A stretch of 64,000 nucleotides of DNA from Zanthoxylum bungeanum (GCA_019454045.1 SKCR01021130.1:62001-126000), one strand, 5' to 3'. Numbered from the stretch's first letter, positions 1 to 12,597 are shown. Numbers and translations: made by a program. Notes: generated by a model from the letters alone, not told the origin.

Positions 1-839
1 CGCTTGATTATTCGGCTCGGGGCTGGATTTCGTTCCGTCGAGACCACTTGATTATTCGGCTCGGGGTCGGGTTACGTCCCACCGAGTCATGCTCATTGGT
101 CTGGGGACGGGACATTCCCCCAGAACCAAATATCTCTTTAGCTCGGGGTCCTCAGAATATTCAGGGACATAATCGATGCATAGGATCCGTGAGAAGCATA
201 GCACGGGGATGGATGATACCCCTGTGGCGATTGCTTGCTCCAGTGTTACCAAACATAAGGAGGAATGTGCCCTTAATGTTTCGAACACTCTCTGATCCTC
301 ACTTACCCAATGTAATGGATCCGTGAGAAAGCATAGCACGGGGAGAGACGATGCCCCCGTGACGATTGCTTGCTCCAGTGACACCGGACCTAAGGAGGAA
401 TGTGCCCTTAGCATCCCGGACACTCTTTGATCCATTCATCATTTGGATCCAAGAGAGGCGCAGCACGGGGAGGCGTTGTGCCCCCGTGGCGTGTGCCTGC
501 TCCAGCGCGGTAAGGAGGTGCCCCCACACAAATACACAGGCTCCACAGTGACCTGACGTATATAGGATGTGCCCTTACCATTTAAACGCTCTACTGATCC
601 AAATCCTGGTTCGCCGGGACTCTGAATTGAAAGATTCAGGATTGTGTTTTGGAAACCTCGAACAGGACGCTGTTTTAAGGAATCCGTGCTGATTGTTTAT
701 ACTTTAGAATTTTGTTTTGGGATAAGTGCTAAGTCACCCCCGCCTTTTAAATTTTATTTTCAAAGCTTTGTTTTTGTTTTTCGCTGGTCTGGCAAGGGGA
801 CACCCGTGCCAGATTCGGTAGGGCTTCAAAAGGTTGATT

Positions 840-1330
840 CACTTCCCTTCTGAATAAATCCCAATGGTTAATCGGCTCGGGGCTGGATTTGTTCCGCCGA
901 GGCCACTTGGTTAATCGGCTCGGGGCTGGATTTTTTCCGCCGAGGCCACTTAGTTAATCGGCTCGGGGCTGGATTTGTTCCGCCGAGGTCAGTTGGTTAA
1001 TCGGCTCGGGGCTGGATTCGTTCCGCCGAGGTCACATGTTTCTTTCCGGCTCGGGTCTGCTCTTGTACCGCCGAGACCGATGTTTCCTTCCGGCTCGGGT
1101 CTGCTCTTGTACCGCCGAGATCGATGTTTTCTTTCAGCTCGGGGTCGGGTTAAGTCCCACCGAGTCGGCTTCTTTGGACTGGGGATGTAATATTCCCCCA
1201 GTGCCAAGTCTTTTTTCAGCTCGGGGTCAGGTTAAGTCCCACCGAGTCGGCTTCTTTAGACTGGGGATGTAACATTCCCCCAGAGCCAAGTCTTTTCTCA
1301 GCTCGGGGTCGGGTTACGTCCCACCGAGTC
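840..1330 (+). repeat. Tandem hairpin-unit array of element A
   Basis: About four 43-bp units containing CTCGG, then GGCTGGATTT, then CCGAG, are followed by two 44-bp units with a different spacer (GTCTGCTCTTGTACC). Three longer units follow with GGTCGGGTTACGTCCCA between CTCGG and CCGAG, plus a second stem CTGGGG/CCCCAG. All three unit types keep the CTCGG/CCGAG arms and change the loop. Element B has the same unit types in a different order and in far higher copy number. Confidence 0.85.
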
Positions 1331-1546
1331 GATCGTTATCAGCATAAAGGCAAAGCATTTTTCTCCACTGGTAGATATCGGGATCCTCGTTGACTGAGCA
1401 CATGAAGGTGGCAGGAAGGACCAGATTTGCAGCCAATGTATTTTTTCTCTGCGGTTCCTGGAGTGACCACCGACGGATTCATCGGCACACCATCTTTTTT
1501 TTATAGTTCCCGGCATCAACTCGTATACTCGTTGGAACCGATAACT

Positions 1547-1556
1547 AGGGGACAGA
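1547..1556 (+). other. Polypurine tract of element A
   Basis: The purine-rich AGGGGACAGA lies immediately before the LTR start TGTTGATGG. It would prime plus-strand DNA synthesis. The same tract precedes the B 3' LTR at 61148-61157. Confidence 0.75.
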
Positions 1557-2349
1557 TGTTGATGGTGTTTTCAGGCACTATGATATTTAAAACAGCACGA
1601 CAATGGTAGAAGAGTAATTCCCTTCTTGGGTGAGATCATTAATATCGACCCGACCCATAAAAAGCCAGCAGTAAGGGCCCGATCGCTTTACAATAAAAGT
1701 CCGACCACCTTATAAATTACAAAGACCGACCACAACAGGAAAAGACCGAGCACTTTATGATCGGTAACCGAGCACTTGAGTTCAAGATGACCGGGCACTT
1801 ATCAGGTCGACAACAGCACTCCCAGTACAAAAGACTATCATGACCGACCACATGAAGACCGGGAGTATGGCGGGATATGCTTCAGAAGATAAAATTATCC
1901 TACTTTCATGGGAAAACTGAGGAGTCAGAGCCCTAGTAGGATAAAAGAAAGTAAAAGTAAGATTTAGTTAGGGAACCTTGCGGGAGACGGAAATTGTATC
2001 AACTAGGAATCCTTATACTAGAAGGAGTCTGATTTCTTCACTATTATAAATAGAAGAGTAGAGTATGTGCAAAAGGCATCAGAATCATCAAGCTCTGACT
2101 TGTAAAGACAGAATAGATCTGAGAATCGTGTTTGAGTAATAAAAATATCATCATGTTCGTGTCTGTGGATGTAGGTCGGATCCGAATCCACCGAACCACG
2201 TTAAATCTTTTTATTGATTAGCGCATTATCTATCTTCTGCTAAGTTTGCTTTTGGTTTCCCCCATAACCAAACAAATTCACTATTGAAGGATGATTACCT
2301 CGGGAGTGATATTCCCATATTGCCCTGAGACCAAAATCCACCGTCAACA
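1557..2349 (+). repeat. 3' LTR of element A (793 bp)
   Basis: The LTR starts TGTTGA and ends TCAACA, a 6-bp terminal inverted repeat with TG..CA ends. It matches the B LTR throughout. U3 carries roughly eight copies of a GACCGACCAC or GACCGAGCAC word (about 1645-1865), followed by a TATA box (TATAAATAG, near 2044). The left flank is the polypurine tract. The right flank is GAATG, and no partner duplication can be seen because the 5' end is outside the window. Confidence 0.9.
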
Positions 2350-3048
2350 GAATGTGATTGAACTTAATGAAATGTGATTGAATACTTTCAAAATGTGACT
2401 GTTGTTGGACTCTTTTGAATGTATTTGATTCATTTTTTAGCCGAAATATATTGAAAATAATATTTATACTAAATCTTATGATTTGTATACACTTTATATT
2501 TTGAGAGATATTTAATCATAAATATATTATCATTTTTAGATTAGAAGATTGGCTTATGAATGAAATTATCTAATAATTTTAAAAAAGTTCAATTTTACAC
2601 TTAAAATTTTAATGAGGGCGCTTAAATGTTATAATCATTCACAAATGTGTATGCCGGCAGAATGTTATAATAGTCATTTTACATATGCTAACGATACAAT
2701 TGACAATCATAAAATGATGAATCACCCACATTGGTCGGTGATGTAGTACAAAAGAGCCCACGTAGTAGTCAGCATCTTCCCACACAAGAGACCCAATTTC
2801 ATCACTAACATCAAATAAATCTGACACCAGGCATTATAATGTTGAACATCATAAGATATGAACAATTTGAACAAAATAAAGAAAACCTCAGGCCGACCTG
2901 AAGAAGTAACTTCCGGAGGGTATTTGGTTTTTTTTTTTGAATTGATGGAAATCCTGCTGTCAAATTATTTGACGTAGGCTTAAGCGGAATATGTAAAATC
3001 CCCAATTATCCCAGACTCTTACAAGAAATATACACTGTTAGTTCCATA
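2350..3048. other. AT-rich intergenic stretch, nothing recognised
   Basis: Three imperfect copies of AATGTGATTGAA directly follow the LTR (2351-2400). Otherwise it is AT-rich sequence with no convincing gene, RNA or repeat termini. Confidence 0.5.
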
Positions 3049-3175
3049 CTTGTTGGCAATGTCCATAATAAAACAAGTTCAATTGAGCTGTAATGAGTTT
3101 TGATTATCTCGAAGCAATTAGACAAGTATTTGGACAACATCAGACAAAGATATCAAAGTGACGTTCACTCTTTTA

Positions 3176-3212
<37 letters not shown>

Positions 3213-4020
3213 GCTCCAATTGACATGAGATCAATGTCATTTGAAAGTAAACTCGAAGACGATAGCGTGCATATAAAGAACACATGATTTGACCAAGGGA
3301 CATGAATGTTACAAGTATTTTAAGTTGCATTTCAAAACCAGTTCGCGACGTGCGTTCGAGTTCCATTCGTATTTGCGTTCGAACTCCCGGAGGCAGAAAC
3401 TTTGCATGCGAACGCCCGTACGTAAGTGGGTTATTTTGGACTTGTTTTAAAGTTAGATTTATACTAGGAAACCCTTACATTTGCCTTACCTATATAAACA
3501 AACTTAAAGCCATATTCACAAGTGTTGAAAACATATTATTCAGAGCCTACAAACGTTTTGTTCCAACCTTCTTAACAATCCACCTTCAAGACTTTGTTGT
3601 TTACCCGTTTTCTATGTATTTGGTGAGATTCTTCTTTGATTGACCATCAACACAAACACAACCTAACCCAATTTCCTGAACCTTCAGAGTTCTCAAGGAG
3701 GAAGATTGGTAGTCAGAGTTCTAGCATTGTGTGCTTGCAGAGTGATCCGCTTAGATACTTCAGAGGTTCTGAAGAAGGCTGTTTGGTGCAGGCTTGAGGA
3801 GTTATTTGGGATATTACAGTCTAGAGGTATTATAGTCGACGGATTTGCTGCCATAGGTCTTTTAGCACCACTGTTAGTTTTTCTCATTATAGTGGATTTT
3901 GACTGGTAGCATATGTACTCGATGTGGTTTTTTACTCGCACGAGTTTTCCATTTCGTTAACAAAATTATTGTGTTGATTTTGTTTACTGTATTATTTTAT
4001 TTGTGTTGACTCATAATTGT
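3049..4020 (+). repeat. Probable old solo LTR or LTR fragment
   Basis: It begins with TGTTGGCA near 3049 and contains a TA microsatellite (3179-3209). A cluster of TTCG/CGAA words (GTGCGTTCGAG, GCGTTCGAAC, GCGAACGCCC) lies at 3340-3420, followed by a good TATA box (TATATAAAC, near 3490). A repeated word cluster just upstream of TATA is the same layout seen in the proven LTRs of this window. Neither end nor a target duplication could be fixed, so the boundaries are approximate. An unclassified promoter-bearing repeat is the alternative. Confidence 0.35.
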
Positions 4021-4498
4021 TAAGACTTAAGAGTGTTTGATAGTAATCCATAAAAAATAATAGTTCGGACTTGTCTTAGTTTATTATGTAATATTCTGCA
4101 TAGGGTCATAACCTTAGGATAAATTCAAATTTTCACACCATTTATATTCAAACTCAGGACCTGACAACCGAATATTAGACTATTTTCCACCAAGCCACAC
4201 CTCTTGATGACATATTTGGACTTATTATCAGTAGAATCAATAATTTTTTTACTGAAAACTAGAATCAGACTATAAATTCATTGAATTTAAATTTTTCGGA
4301 TAATTTCATATATAAATCAATCTTCGAATAGAAAATGATAATTTCCCTTAATTTTAAAATTAACTATGGAATAGAGAGAATATACACCCTACTTATTAAA
4401 TAAAATGATTTTTGTTCCTTAAAGGGAAAATCATCTCTCCTAATTCACTCGCTAATTATTCAATAAAAATTAGTTAGAAGCTTGTATTTTTGATAATT

Positions 4499-4917
4499 CA
4501 CTACAAGAAAATACCATATTACCGACTGAATATTCGACTGATAAAAAATAGATTTCGGTCGGTATAATATATTACCGATTGAAATATTATATCAGTATTT
4601 TGCTAGTCGGTAAACAAATACCGACTGAAATATATTCAGTTGGTGATATTACCGCCCGATTACCGACCTAATATATTTCTTTCGGTATTGTTACCGATCG
4701 ATTACCGACTGTATATGATAAATAATCAGTTGTTATATAGATGAATTTCGATCGGTAATAACTCATCATTTTACTGACCGGAATTATTAGGCCGATATAT
4801 GTATCTATTACAGACCATTATTTCGATCGTTAAGAGCTTATAATTACCGAAGAAATTAGTTTCCATCGGTAAATATTACAGACTGTAATATAATTACCTA
4901 CTGAAAATTCACATAAC
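4499..4917 (+). mobile_element. CACTA (En/Spm) terminus with subterminal repeats
   Basis: It starts CACTACAAGAAAATACC, the canonical plant CACTA end. More than ten short inverted and direct copies of TTACCGACTGAAA and CGGTCGGTAAT type words follow, as expected of subterminal transposase-binding repeats. I did not find the opposite end (TTTTCTTGTAGTG) in the window, so this is probably a truncated terminus. No coding sequence is present. Confidence 0.65.
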
Positions 4918-4919
4918 TT

Positions 4920-6179
4920 CTAGAATCAGGAATTTTTCATACCGGTCTCTATACCGGTACACGTGAAGAAAGACATAGCTTTGGATCCGACATGAACCAT
5001 ACCGATGTTCATACCGATAAACTTATGTATTTTGTATACTCTCTGGAACTAGCATGAACCATATCGATTTTCATACCGATGAGCCTTTGTATTTTGCATA
5101 CTTTCTGGAACTGGTATGACTCATATCGGTACATATACAAGTACCCATATCGGTATATGTGGCGTATTTAATGCTCAACGGAACTATTCAATAGTCATTT
5201 TAACTTCAGATCGACATATCATCCCCTGTCGACCGACATACGGTCTCAGGACAGAAAGTGGGCCTGCTCGAATTTTTCAATATAAATTGAGATGCTATTC
5301 CATTTTTGCTCAGCCCTTACACCTTCTAATATTTTATTGAAAGTAAAAATTAGAGAGAAACATAAATCTTCTTGATCAGTTCACTCTCATCATTTCATAA
5401 GCTCATTACATACATCTTCATATACATCTTAGTTAGCTTATATATATTTGGGTAACACACTCACTCTTCAAACTTTGTATTTTCTCAGTGCGTTCCCAAA
5501 TAGTGTTGTAAACACAAATTTTTATTATCCAAAACAATTGTGTGAAATCCCTTTGTGAGTTGTGAGTACTCTCATGGGTGAAGTTGGTGTAAAAGATTTG
5601 AGAGAAGCCTTGGTGAAAAAATCTATTGGTTGTAAGTTTATTGAAATTAGTGGAACCTTCAAGCGAGCTTGAAGAGAGTGGACGTAGGCAAGTGATTGAG
5701 CCGAACCACTATAAAATCGGTGTTGTATCTCTCTTCACTTATCTTTAAATTGTGCAATTTTATTTTGAATCAATAGTGTATTTTATAATTTTGGTAAAGC
5801 TTGAAAGTTTAAAATTGCTAAGATTTATAATTCTGCATTAATTTTTTAATTACCCAATTCACCCCTCTATTGGGTATAGTTGTTATTTGATAGTGCTTGT
5901 AAGGAATTTCAACATCATGAAAAAATCATATGAGAATATGATTATGAATGTTTGACATATTCCAAGGACTGATGTATGAAGTAAAACAAACAAAATTAGC
6001 AAAAGTATCGAGACACCAATATTTAATCTTGATGGTGAATACTTATATTATAAAGATTTCAAGATTATCTTAATTAATAAATTACCACCATAAAATATCG
6101 TATCTTGTTCCATAAGAGTACAAATTATGATGATTAAAGAAACATAACTTATAATATTAATTAACTCATTTGCCCAAAT
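4920..6179 (+). mobile_element. Truncated Copia LTR plus gag start, host of element C
   Basis: 4920-5911 resembles the SIRE-like LTR of element C: repeated CATACCGAT and ATATCGGT words, then a TATA box near 5280, a segment containing GTGTGAAATCCCTTTGTGAG, and an end in AATTTCA. About 90 bp further, 5985-6110 can be read as a decayed Copia gag beginning (PIFNLDGEYLYYKDFK). The element is interrupted at 6179 by element C. The left end is missing or obscured by the CACTA fragment. Confidence 0.55.
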
Positions 6180-7872
6180 TATTAGCGACATATTCTCAAG
6201 ATGGATTTTGATGACACAACACTAGAAGTCTTCGACGCGCATTAGAGGGACATTATAAAATGATGTCGAAGCACATTGGTGGTGAAGAACAATGAATGTG
6301 AAGACTAGTAAGGGTGGCAGAAAAGCCCGAAGCCCGGCCCGGCCCGGCCCGGCAAGCCCGGCCCTGCCCGGCCAGGCTTTGGCCCGGCCCGAGGTGGAAA
6401 AAGCCCGGGCCGGGCCTTAAAATGAAAGCCCAGCACGGGCTCGGGCCCGGTCCAAAATAAATAAAAAAATAAAAAATAATTAAAAAAATATATTTTTTAA
6501 TATGTTTGTATCATTTTTATTTGTTTTTAGCATTTAAATTTTTAATTTATCAATGAAATTTGTGATTTATTTATAAATTGTCTTTGTATATATTGTAAAT
6601 GTATTTTATATTTGTATATTTTTTAATTTTTAAAAAATTTTTTTTTAAAAAATTCGGGCCCAAAAAAAGCCCGAGCCTGGCCCGGCCCGGAAGACACCCG
6701 GGCCGGGCTTTTCCCGGGCCCGGGCTTTTTTTTTGTTGGCCGGGCTCGGGCCGGGCTTGGCAAAGCCCGGGCCTGGCCCGGCCCGTTGCCACCCTTAAAG
6801 ACTAGTGCATATTGAAGAAAATCTTGTGTAGTCTTGCTTAAGGCTCTATTTGTAAAGTGAATTGTTTACTTAAGTATCTAAGCTCATATGACACATGCAC
6901 ATTCATATAGATGCATTATGGTATTGTGCAAAATATTTTAAACCTTCAAATCCCGTATTTTGACACTGAGACTGGCATACCTGTCCACTATACCGGTATA
7001 CCGGTGGACCTGTTCTGTTTTGCATAGATACTCGAATCGACATAAATCATATATGTCTCATAGTCGTTGCTTTTGCCAGACTGGCATACCGGTCTTTGAC
7101 AGAGCTGTTGGGGTAGATTTGTATTTCACTATAAATATGCCCCAAATTTATTTTTGCATAAATCTAACACCTTCATACAATTTATCACATTGTGAAAACA
7201 TAGAGTTTACTAAATCTTCATTATTATACACTCTCATTCATCAAGCTCACACACTACTCCTTCATATCATTAGTAGTGAGCTTAAAACACTTGGGTAAGC
7301 AACTCACATCTTGAATCTTCATTATTTTTGTGAGTGCCCAAGTGTATTTCTTAAATCTTTTTATCAAATACTTGTGGTTGTGAAATCCCTTTGTGAGTGA
7401 GTATACTCGAAAGGGTGATTGTAAGGTTCATGAGTGAGCCTGCGTATAAACTCATTGTAAGAGGTTTAGAGTGAACCTAGTGTGTAAAACTCTTGATTGC
7501 GGGCGAGCCACAAAAAACTCGTTGTAAGTTGTTGACTCAACTTAGTGGAAATCTTGAAGCACGGCTTGGGGGAATGGACGTAGGCATTGTTGGCCGAACC
7601 ACTATAAATCACTGTGTTATTTTCTCTATCACTGAACTCTTTACTTATTGCAAGTTTTATTATATATATGCTTATTGTTTAGAAACTTGCATTTATGTGA
7701 TATATTGTAATTAAGAATAATTAACCTAAGCTTAATTGGTAAAGCTACAAGCTCAGTAGCGTAAAATCGACAAAGATATTTATTTCCGCATTATTAGGCC
7801 ATAACCCAATTCACCATCTCTTGGGTATATAGAGTTATGTGTTGTGTGTTGTATTACTTGTATGTAATTTCA
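6180..7872 (+). repeat. 5' LTR of element C
   Basis: It aligns with the 3' LTR at 24881-26263. The first dinucleotide is mutated from TG to TA, and it ends AATTTCA. It carries a hAT MITE at 6309-6797. U3 has CATACCGGT words near 6970-7095, then TATA (CTATAAATA, 7129-7137). Confidence 0.88.
6309..6797. mobile_element. hAT-type MITE (489 bp), GGCCCGG-word family
   Basis: The terminal inverted repeats are TAAGGGTGGCA and TGCCACCCTTA, and the 8-bp duplication AAGACTAG is perfect (6301-6308 and 6798-6805), which is diagnostic for hAT. Both ends are packed with GGCCCGG and CCGGGCC words around an AT-rich centre. It is non-coding and therefore mobilised in trans if at all. Related copies are at 28903, 33275 and 47332. 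Confidence 0.92.
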
Positions 7873-7874
7873 AT

Positions 7875-7886
7875 TGGTATCGGAGT
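7875..7886 (+). other. Primer-binding site of element C
   Basis: TGGTATCGGAGT lies two bases after the LTR. It matches the usual TGGTATCAGAGC, complementary to the 3' end of initiator methionine tRNA, at ten of twelve positions. Confidence 0.75.
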
Positions 7887-7927
7887 GAGATTTTCTCAAC
7901 AAAGACCTAACCGCCCGATAATAGATC

Positions 7928-9626
7928 ATGGCCTCTACAAGCAACTCATCAAATCTTACCGAAAGACTTTCAACCACTAGACCTCCCTTCTACAATGGAA
8001 TCGATTACAACTATTGGAAGATGATGATGTTGAACTACCTTCTAACTGTTGATGTGAAATCCTTCAAGGTGATCACACAAGGTATAAAAATGCCAATGAA
8101 GAGGAATATCAATGGTGTAGAGATTCATAATCCGCATTTAGAATGAACCGATGAGGAATACAAGCAAGCCTCCTTAAACGCTAAGGCACTCAACCATCTT
8201 CTTGGTGCAATTGATCGAAGTCAAATTAACAAGCTTCCAGACTTTGGAAATACATATAAATTATGAAAGTCTTTGGAAATGGTCAATGAGAGCACAAGCC
8301 AAGTCAAGGAGTCAAAAATCAACCGGTTCATGTGTGAGTTAGATAGCTTCAAAATGGAAGCCGGTGAAGAAATTGAGCAAATGATTTTGAGGTTTACAAT
8401 GATTATAAATAAACTTAGTGCTCTAGGGAAATGCATTGACCCTAACGATCAAGTGAAAAAAATTCTTAGGTCACTCTCTAAGGAATATAGAATTTGTACT
8501 TCCTCCATCAAAGAAGCAAACAATATAAACACTTTGAAATTGGATGACTTGGTGGGAAAATTATTGGAATATGAGATGGAAATCAAGATGGATAAAAAGG
8601 AAGAAGATGAGAACAAAATAAGAAAGAATCTAGCTTTAAAAGCAAGAAGAGGAGATGATGTTAGCTCAAGTGATAAAGAAGAATATAATAATGATGAATT
8701 AGCACATATGACCAATAAATTAAAAAATTTCCTCAAATCCGAAAATCTTAAAGGAAAATCAAGGATGGATGAGAAGAAAGAATAAAGATGGCCACGGAAG
8801 CACAAGAAAATAATTTGTTATACATGTGAAAAATCGAGTCATATAGCTACCGATTGCCCACCGAGAAAATTCAAAGGAAAATTCAAGAAGGAGGCAATGA
8901 AAGTAACTTAGAACAATAGCGACTCCAGCTCATCCGGGGAGGAAATTGAAGAGAGAAAAAATCTCACCTTTATGGCAATCGAGGATGATGACTTCTTCTT
9001 TGAAAGGAAAGTGGAAAAGGTACATGACTCTCTTGAAAATAATGAATTGCTTGATGCTTTTAATGAATTACATGAGTTATGTGAAATGCTTAAAAAGAAG
9101 CATAAATTGATTAAAAATGAGCATTCATTATTATTAAATGATCATGAATTAATTATTGAGAAAAATGAAATGCATGAAGAAGAAATCGCATGTTCAAATG
9201 ATGAAAAGCTAGAACTTAAAAATAACATATCTAACATGCCATCTAGCTCAAATATATGTGATTGCGAATCTATCATAAATGAAAATGTTACATTAAATAA
9301 AAATGTTATAGATTTGCATAACATTGTAGCAAAATTCACTTTGGGAAAGAAAAATTTCAATTTAATAATTGGATCCCAAAAATGTGCTTTTAAAAAGGAA
9401 GGATTAAAATATATATCTTATATCAATTTTTTTTTTTTGAAGAACTATTTTGTAAATGTATCTAATTCTCATGCAAATGTTACTATTAATGAAAATATCA
9501 CATGTCATGCATGCAATAAGAAAGGACGCAAAATTTTTAAGTGCATGAACAAGAATGTGAAAGAAAATGCATGGATTCCTCAAGGAATCAAAATTAACCC
9601 CATGGACCCAAGAAAGTTTGGGTACC
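7928..9626 (+). pseudogene. SIRE-type Copia gag, one frame with four internal stops
   Basis: A single reading frame from the ATG at 7928 carries stops near 8144, 8264, 8783 and 8908. The N terminus (RPPFYNGIDYNYWKMMM) matches the Copia gag start, and the next block (residues about 115-240) matches the UBN2-type gag domain. A CCHC knuckle (CYTCEKSSHIATDC) lies at about 8815-8856. A helical, charged region follows, then a second Cys-rich motif (CHACNKKGRK) and the WIPQG..NPMDPRKFG tail typical of SIRE elements. Gag would form the particle shell and package RNA. The stops and the insertion at 9627 make it non-functional. Confidence 0.85.
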
Positions 9627-10147
9627 TGATCGGGTGAAATCACACACATAACGCAAGCGCACGTATCGCTCAAGTCATATAAAATGTATAGATTCCACGA
9701 GGACTTAATACCTAATCGATTAATTTATTGAAGTTAAATTTCTACAAGTATCTAAAAATTGATTGTTGTTTGGTTGGTGATTTTAACTAAAGACAAGTAA
9801 TTAAAACAATGCAAAAGTAAATTCTAAAAAGTAATCAATATTATGAAACTATCTAGGGTTGTAAATCCTTCCAATATTCTTATAAAGATAAAACGATTAT
9901 CTTATGTTTGTGTAATATGTCAGTTTATTAATCTGGAACACGAAGATATGCAAAAGCCTCTGTCGATGGTCAAATGCAAACACCCAAAGTAACCCAGTTA
10001 ACTATATGTCTATGTTAACCAAGAAACTCTGAATTCATTAAGATTAAGTTCCAATTATGGCTACCCATGCCCGACAGGTATATGTCTATCCTGGAAGGAA
10101 ATCTTTAAGGTGAATGCGAGATCCGGAGCTATTGAGTCTAAGGCTGA

Positions 10148-11073
10148 TGATAGAATCCTGCCTGGAACAAAGCCAAGCAAACCCCTCTACGTGTTCTAAG
10201 CCCCAAGAACCGCGAATCTTGATTTTGTAAGAACAAAATCCTTCCAAGATCAAGTCCAACCTTTAAGGAACATTGCCTTTAAAAACCTTCCTTTATTTAT
10301 TTGGAGAATCCTGTACAGCGATACAGCGCCACAACGCTTGCCACACGTTGATAAGCTTTTGTTCCGTAGAACCAAGGAAGAATCCACTCCCTCAAGATGA
10401 CACAAGTCACTTTTTTTTGTAAAAAGATATATTCTTAGTTAATTCCCAATTACAATGAATAATGCCCCTTTAAATAGGTGGCTAACCCTAATTCTACCCA
10501 AATATAATAAAACCCTATTAAAATAAACCCAATAACACATAAAATACTTTAAAATTTCGTGCATGGGCTTTGTAATATAATTAAAGTTCACCCCAACACT
10601 TAAACAACACATAACCTTAAAAAATTATAAAATATAAAAACCGTAGGGATATCTTACGTCCTCATTTTGACCAAGAAGACATCCGAACTGGACATTCATA
10701 TAAGCTACAAAGTTATATAGCTACGAGTTCTCTTTCCAATGCAACTTGAATCACCAAAATCGGACATTGGACGAGAAATTTACGTCCATAATACGAAAAC
10801 TGCGCAAATCCCGCCACTGCTAGTGCACCATTCGGAAATAAAGCCCAAAATCAATCAAGGGAGCCCATGCACGTCCAAGACCCATTCCAATATTGCTTTA
10901 GACATAATAAAGCCTTCACATAAAGTCTCATGCATGGACCAAACTCCAGAACCCAAGGAATCTTCCAAATCCACCAAAATGGCCCAAATACACCAATTTG
11001 ACCAAGCCATGCAATCGGCCACAACTTCAAGTTAACTTGGCCCAACAAACAGAGCTCATTCTGGATTACATCA
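10148..11073 (-). repeat. 3' LTR of the small Gypsy element (926 bp)
   Basis: Near-identical to 12598-13521 over its whole length, with only scattered substitutions and a short indel by eye. This suggests a recent insertion. Confidence 0.9.
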
Positions 11074-11519
11074 TTCTCGATCTCTTGAAAAGAATTCGAC
11101 CTCGAATCCGAACCCGGGTCATAGATAAAAATGACAAGATTAATGTGACGAGAATCCTGGAATAAAATAAAATCACATGGAAAAAAATGATTAAGGTGAG
11201 CAAAAATCAATAAAGCCAATGAAGAATTTTTTGTCCTCATGTCCTCACAACCAATATCAGATTGCTCCATATGATATTCACCCTTAATAGTAACGTCAAG
11301 CATTTCATTGGCATCATGAACAACCAAATCATGATCACTAATGTTATCACGCACATCAATATCATCACTATCATCGACACCATCAACCACCTCACTCTTA
11401 TTTATTGAAACATCAACATCTTTAATTTCATTACTCAGGGCTACGCTCATATCATTATTTAACTCACGTTTTGCTAATGTCTTTTTCTCTATCAATTCTG
11501 GAAGCTCTCCTAGTAACAT
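10851..11519 (-). pseudogene. Acidic open stretch downstream of the protease remnant
   Basis: 222 codons read on the minus strand. The first part is Asp/Ser-rich (DGVDDSDDIDVRD) and the last part runs into the LTR. It may be a spacer of the original polyprotein. I recognise no domain, and the overlap with the LTR argues against a real gene. Confidence 0.3.
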
Positions 11520-11555
11520 TCCAAACTCTGCAATCGTACTTTTCTTTTTAGCCCA

Positions 11556-12006
11556 CTATTCTTCACTCATTTGCATGTACAACTCTTCGTTATAGACCTC
11601 TTGTAGGGTTAAAGGAGAAAGCTTGATAACTTTTCCATTATACTTAAATTTGTACATATTCTCATCCATATCATAAACTACTTTATTGAATTTATACCAA
11701 GGCTTACCCAATAAAATATGTGTATGACACATAAGAACCACGTCACAAACTACTTGGTCAACATACTTCCCAATTGCAAAATTTACCACAACCTGCTTAG
11801 CAACCGAACTCGCCAAAATCACTCATCCACTTATAAGGTCTATCAAGAGGTATCAATGGTAATCCCAATTTTTCCACAAGGGTAGTGCTAGCTATATTTG
11901 TGTGATTCCCTCTATTAATAATCATACTACACACTTTACTATTGATTAAGCATCTCGTGCGAAAGATAAATACTCTTTTGTCCATCAAATTATTTATATA
12001 TATCAA
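11556..12006 (-). pseudogene. Gypsy aspartic-protease region, frameshifted
   Basis: Two overlapping frames (12006-11797 and 11822-11556) together resemble the protease region of Ty3/Gypsy polyproteins: RCLINSKVCSMII, NIASTTLVEKLGLP, then VCDVVLMCHTHILLGKPW and KVIKLSPLTLQEVY. The catalytic D-(S/T/G)-G position reads NRG, so the active-site Asp is gone. The frame breaks around 11800-11820. The remnant shows descent from an autonomous Gypsy element and no activity. Confidence 0.8.
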
Positions 12007-12580
12007 CCCCTTACTTGAAAGACACCAATAATGAGGACAGACTCAAAAGAATCACTAAGAAAATATGAAAAACAAACACAAAGAAAATGACTAAAAAAAC
12101 ACCAAAAGTAAAACAAGAACACAAACTGAACTGAAACTGGACAGAATTCGTAACTATTGTTTGAAAGAGATTCTGAGACTAAAAACTTAAATGGACAGAG
12201 TGTGGAAAGCCACAAACGAATTCCTCTCATCGAATACTTAGAAATCGATATATTATGGGTCTCGTAACGCCTTCTAGATCAAAAGTTACAGCCGTTTTAA
12301 AATCAGTGCGTGGCTGAAAAATTCTGACCGAACTGATCCGAAAATTACAGAGAAATTCGACCCTAATTGACTTAAAAACTCCAAGAATTGAATCCTATAT
12401 GCTATTATCATGCAAGAACATTATAATAACATCCAAGATTCAGTCATAAACATGAAAACACAAAGGAAATAATAATAAAAAAATTGAAATGAGAAGAGAC
12501 CAAAAAACAGGAGAAAAAAAAAAGGAATATGAAGACTCATAAAACGATAAAGATAGAGAAAATCTTGACCTTGGAACCCT

Positions 12581-12596
12581 GAGCTCCTGATAACAA
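12581..12596 (-). other. Primer-binding site of the small Gypsy element
   Basis: On the minus strand, TTGTTATCAGGAGCTC follows directly after the 5' LTR at 12598. It is a variant of the TTGGTATCAG-type site for an initiator-Met tRNA. It fixes the element orientation as minus, in agreement with the protease fragment. Confidence 0.65.
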
Positions 12597-12597
12597 A

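Larger units (their letters stand above)
1..2349 (+). mobile_element. Ty3/Gypsy element A (TAT-like, GAG-only family), 3' part
   Basis: The internal 3' region and complete 3' LTR of an LTR retrotransposon whose 5' part lies outside the window. It is the same family as element B (53523-61732): the modules at 1-150, 165-560 and 840-1330 reappear at 57820-58040, 58060-58440 and 58765-60745, and the LTRs match. No pol coding is visible. Positions 165-560 hold three copies of a stem-loop whose arms read CACGGGG and CCCCGTG, and 1-150 and 840-1330 hold CTCGG/CCGAG stem-loops. The order and copy number of the modules differ from B, so the arrays are evolving by shuffling. The short open frames here occur in several phases of repeated DNA and are not treated as genes. 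Confidence 0.85.

Noticed and set aside
6571..6805. Gly/Pro/Arg-rich frames in the hAT MITE
   Set aside because: They consist of GGCCCGG words in a 489-bp non-coding element; the same frames recur in the copy at 47332.
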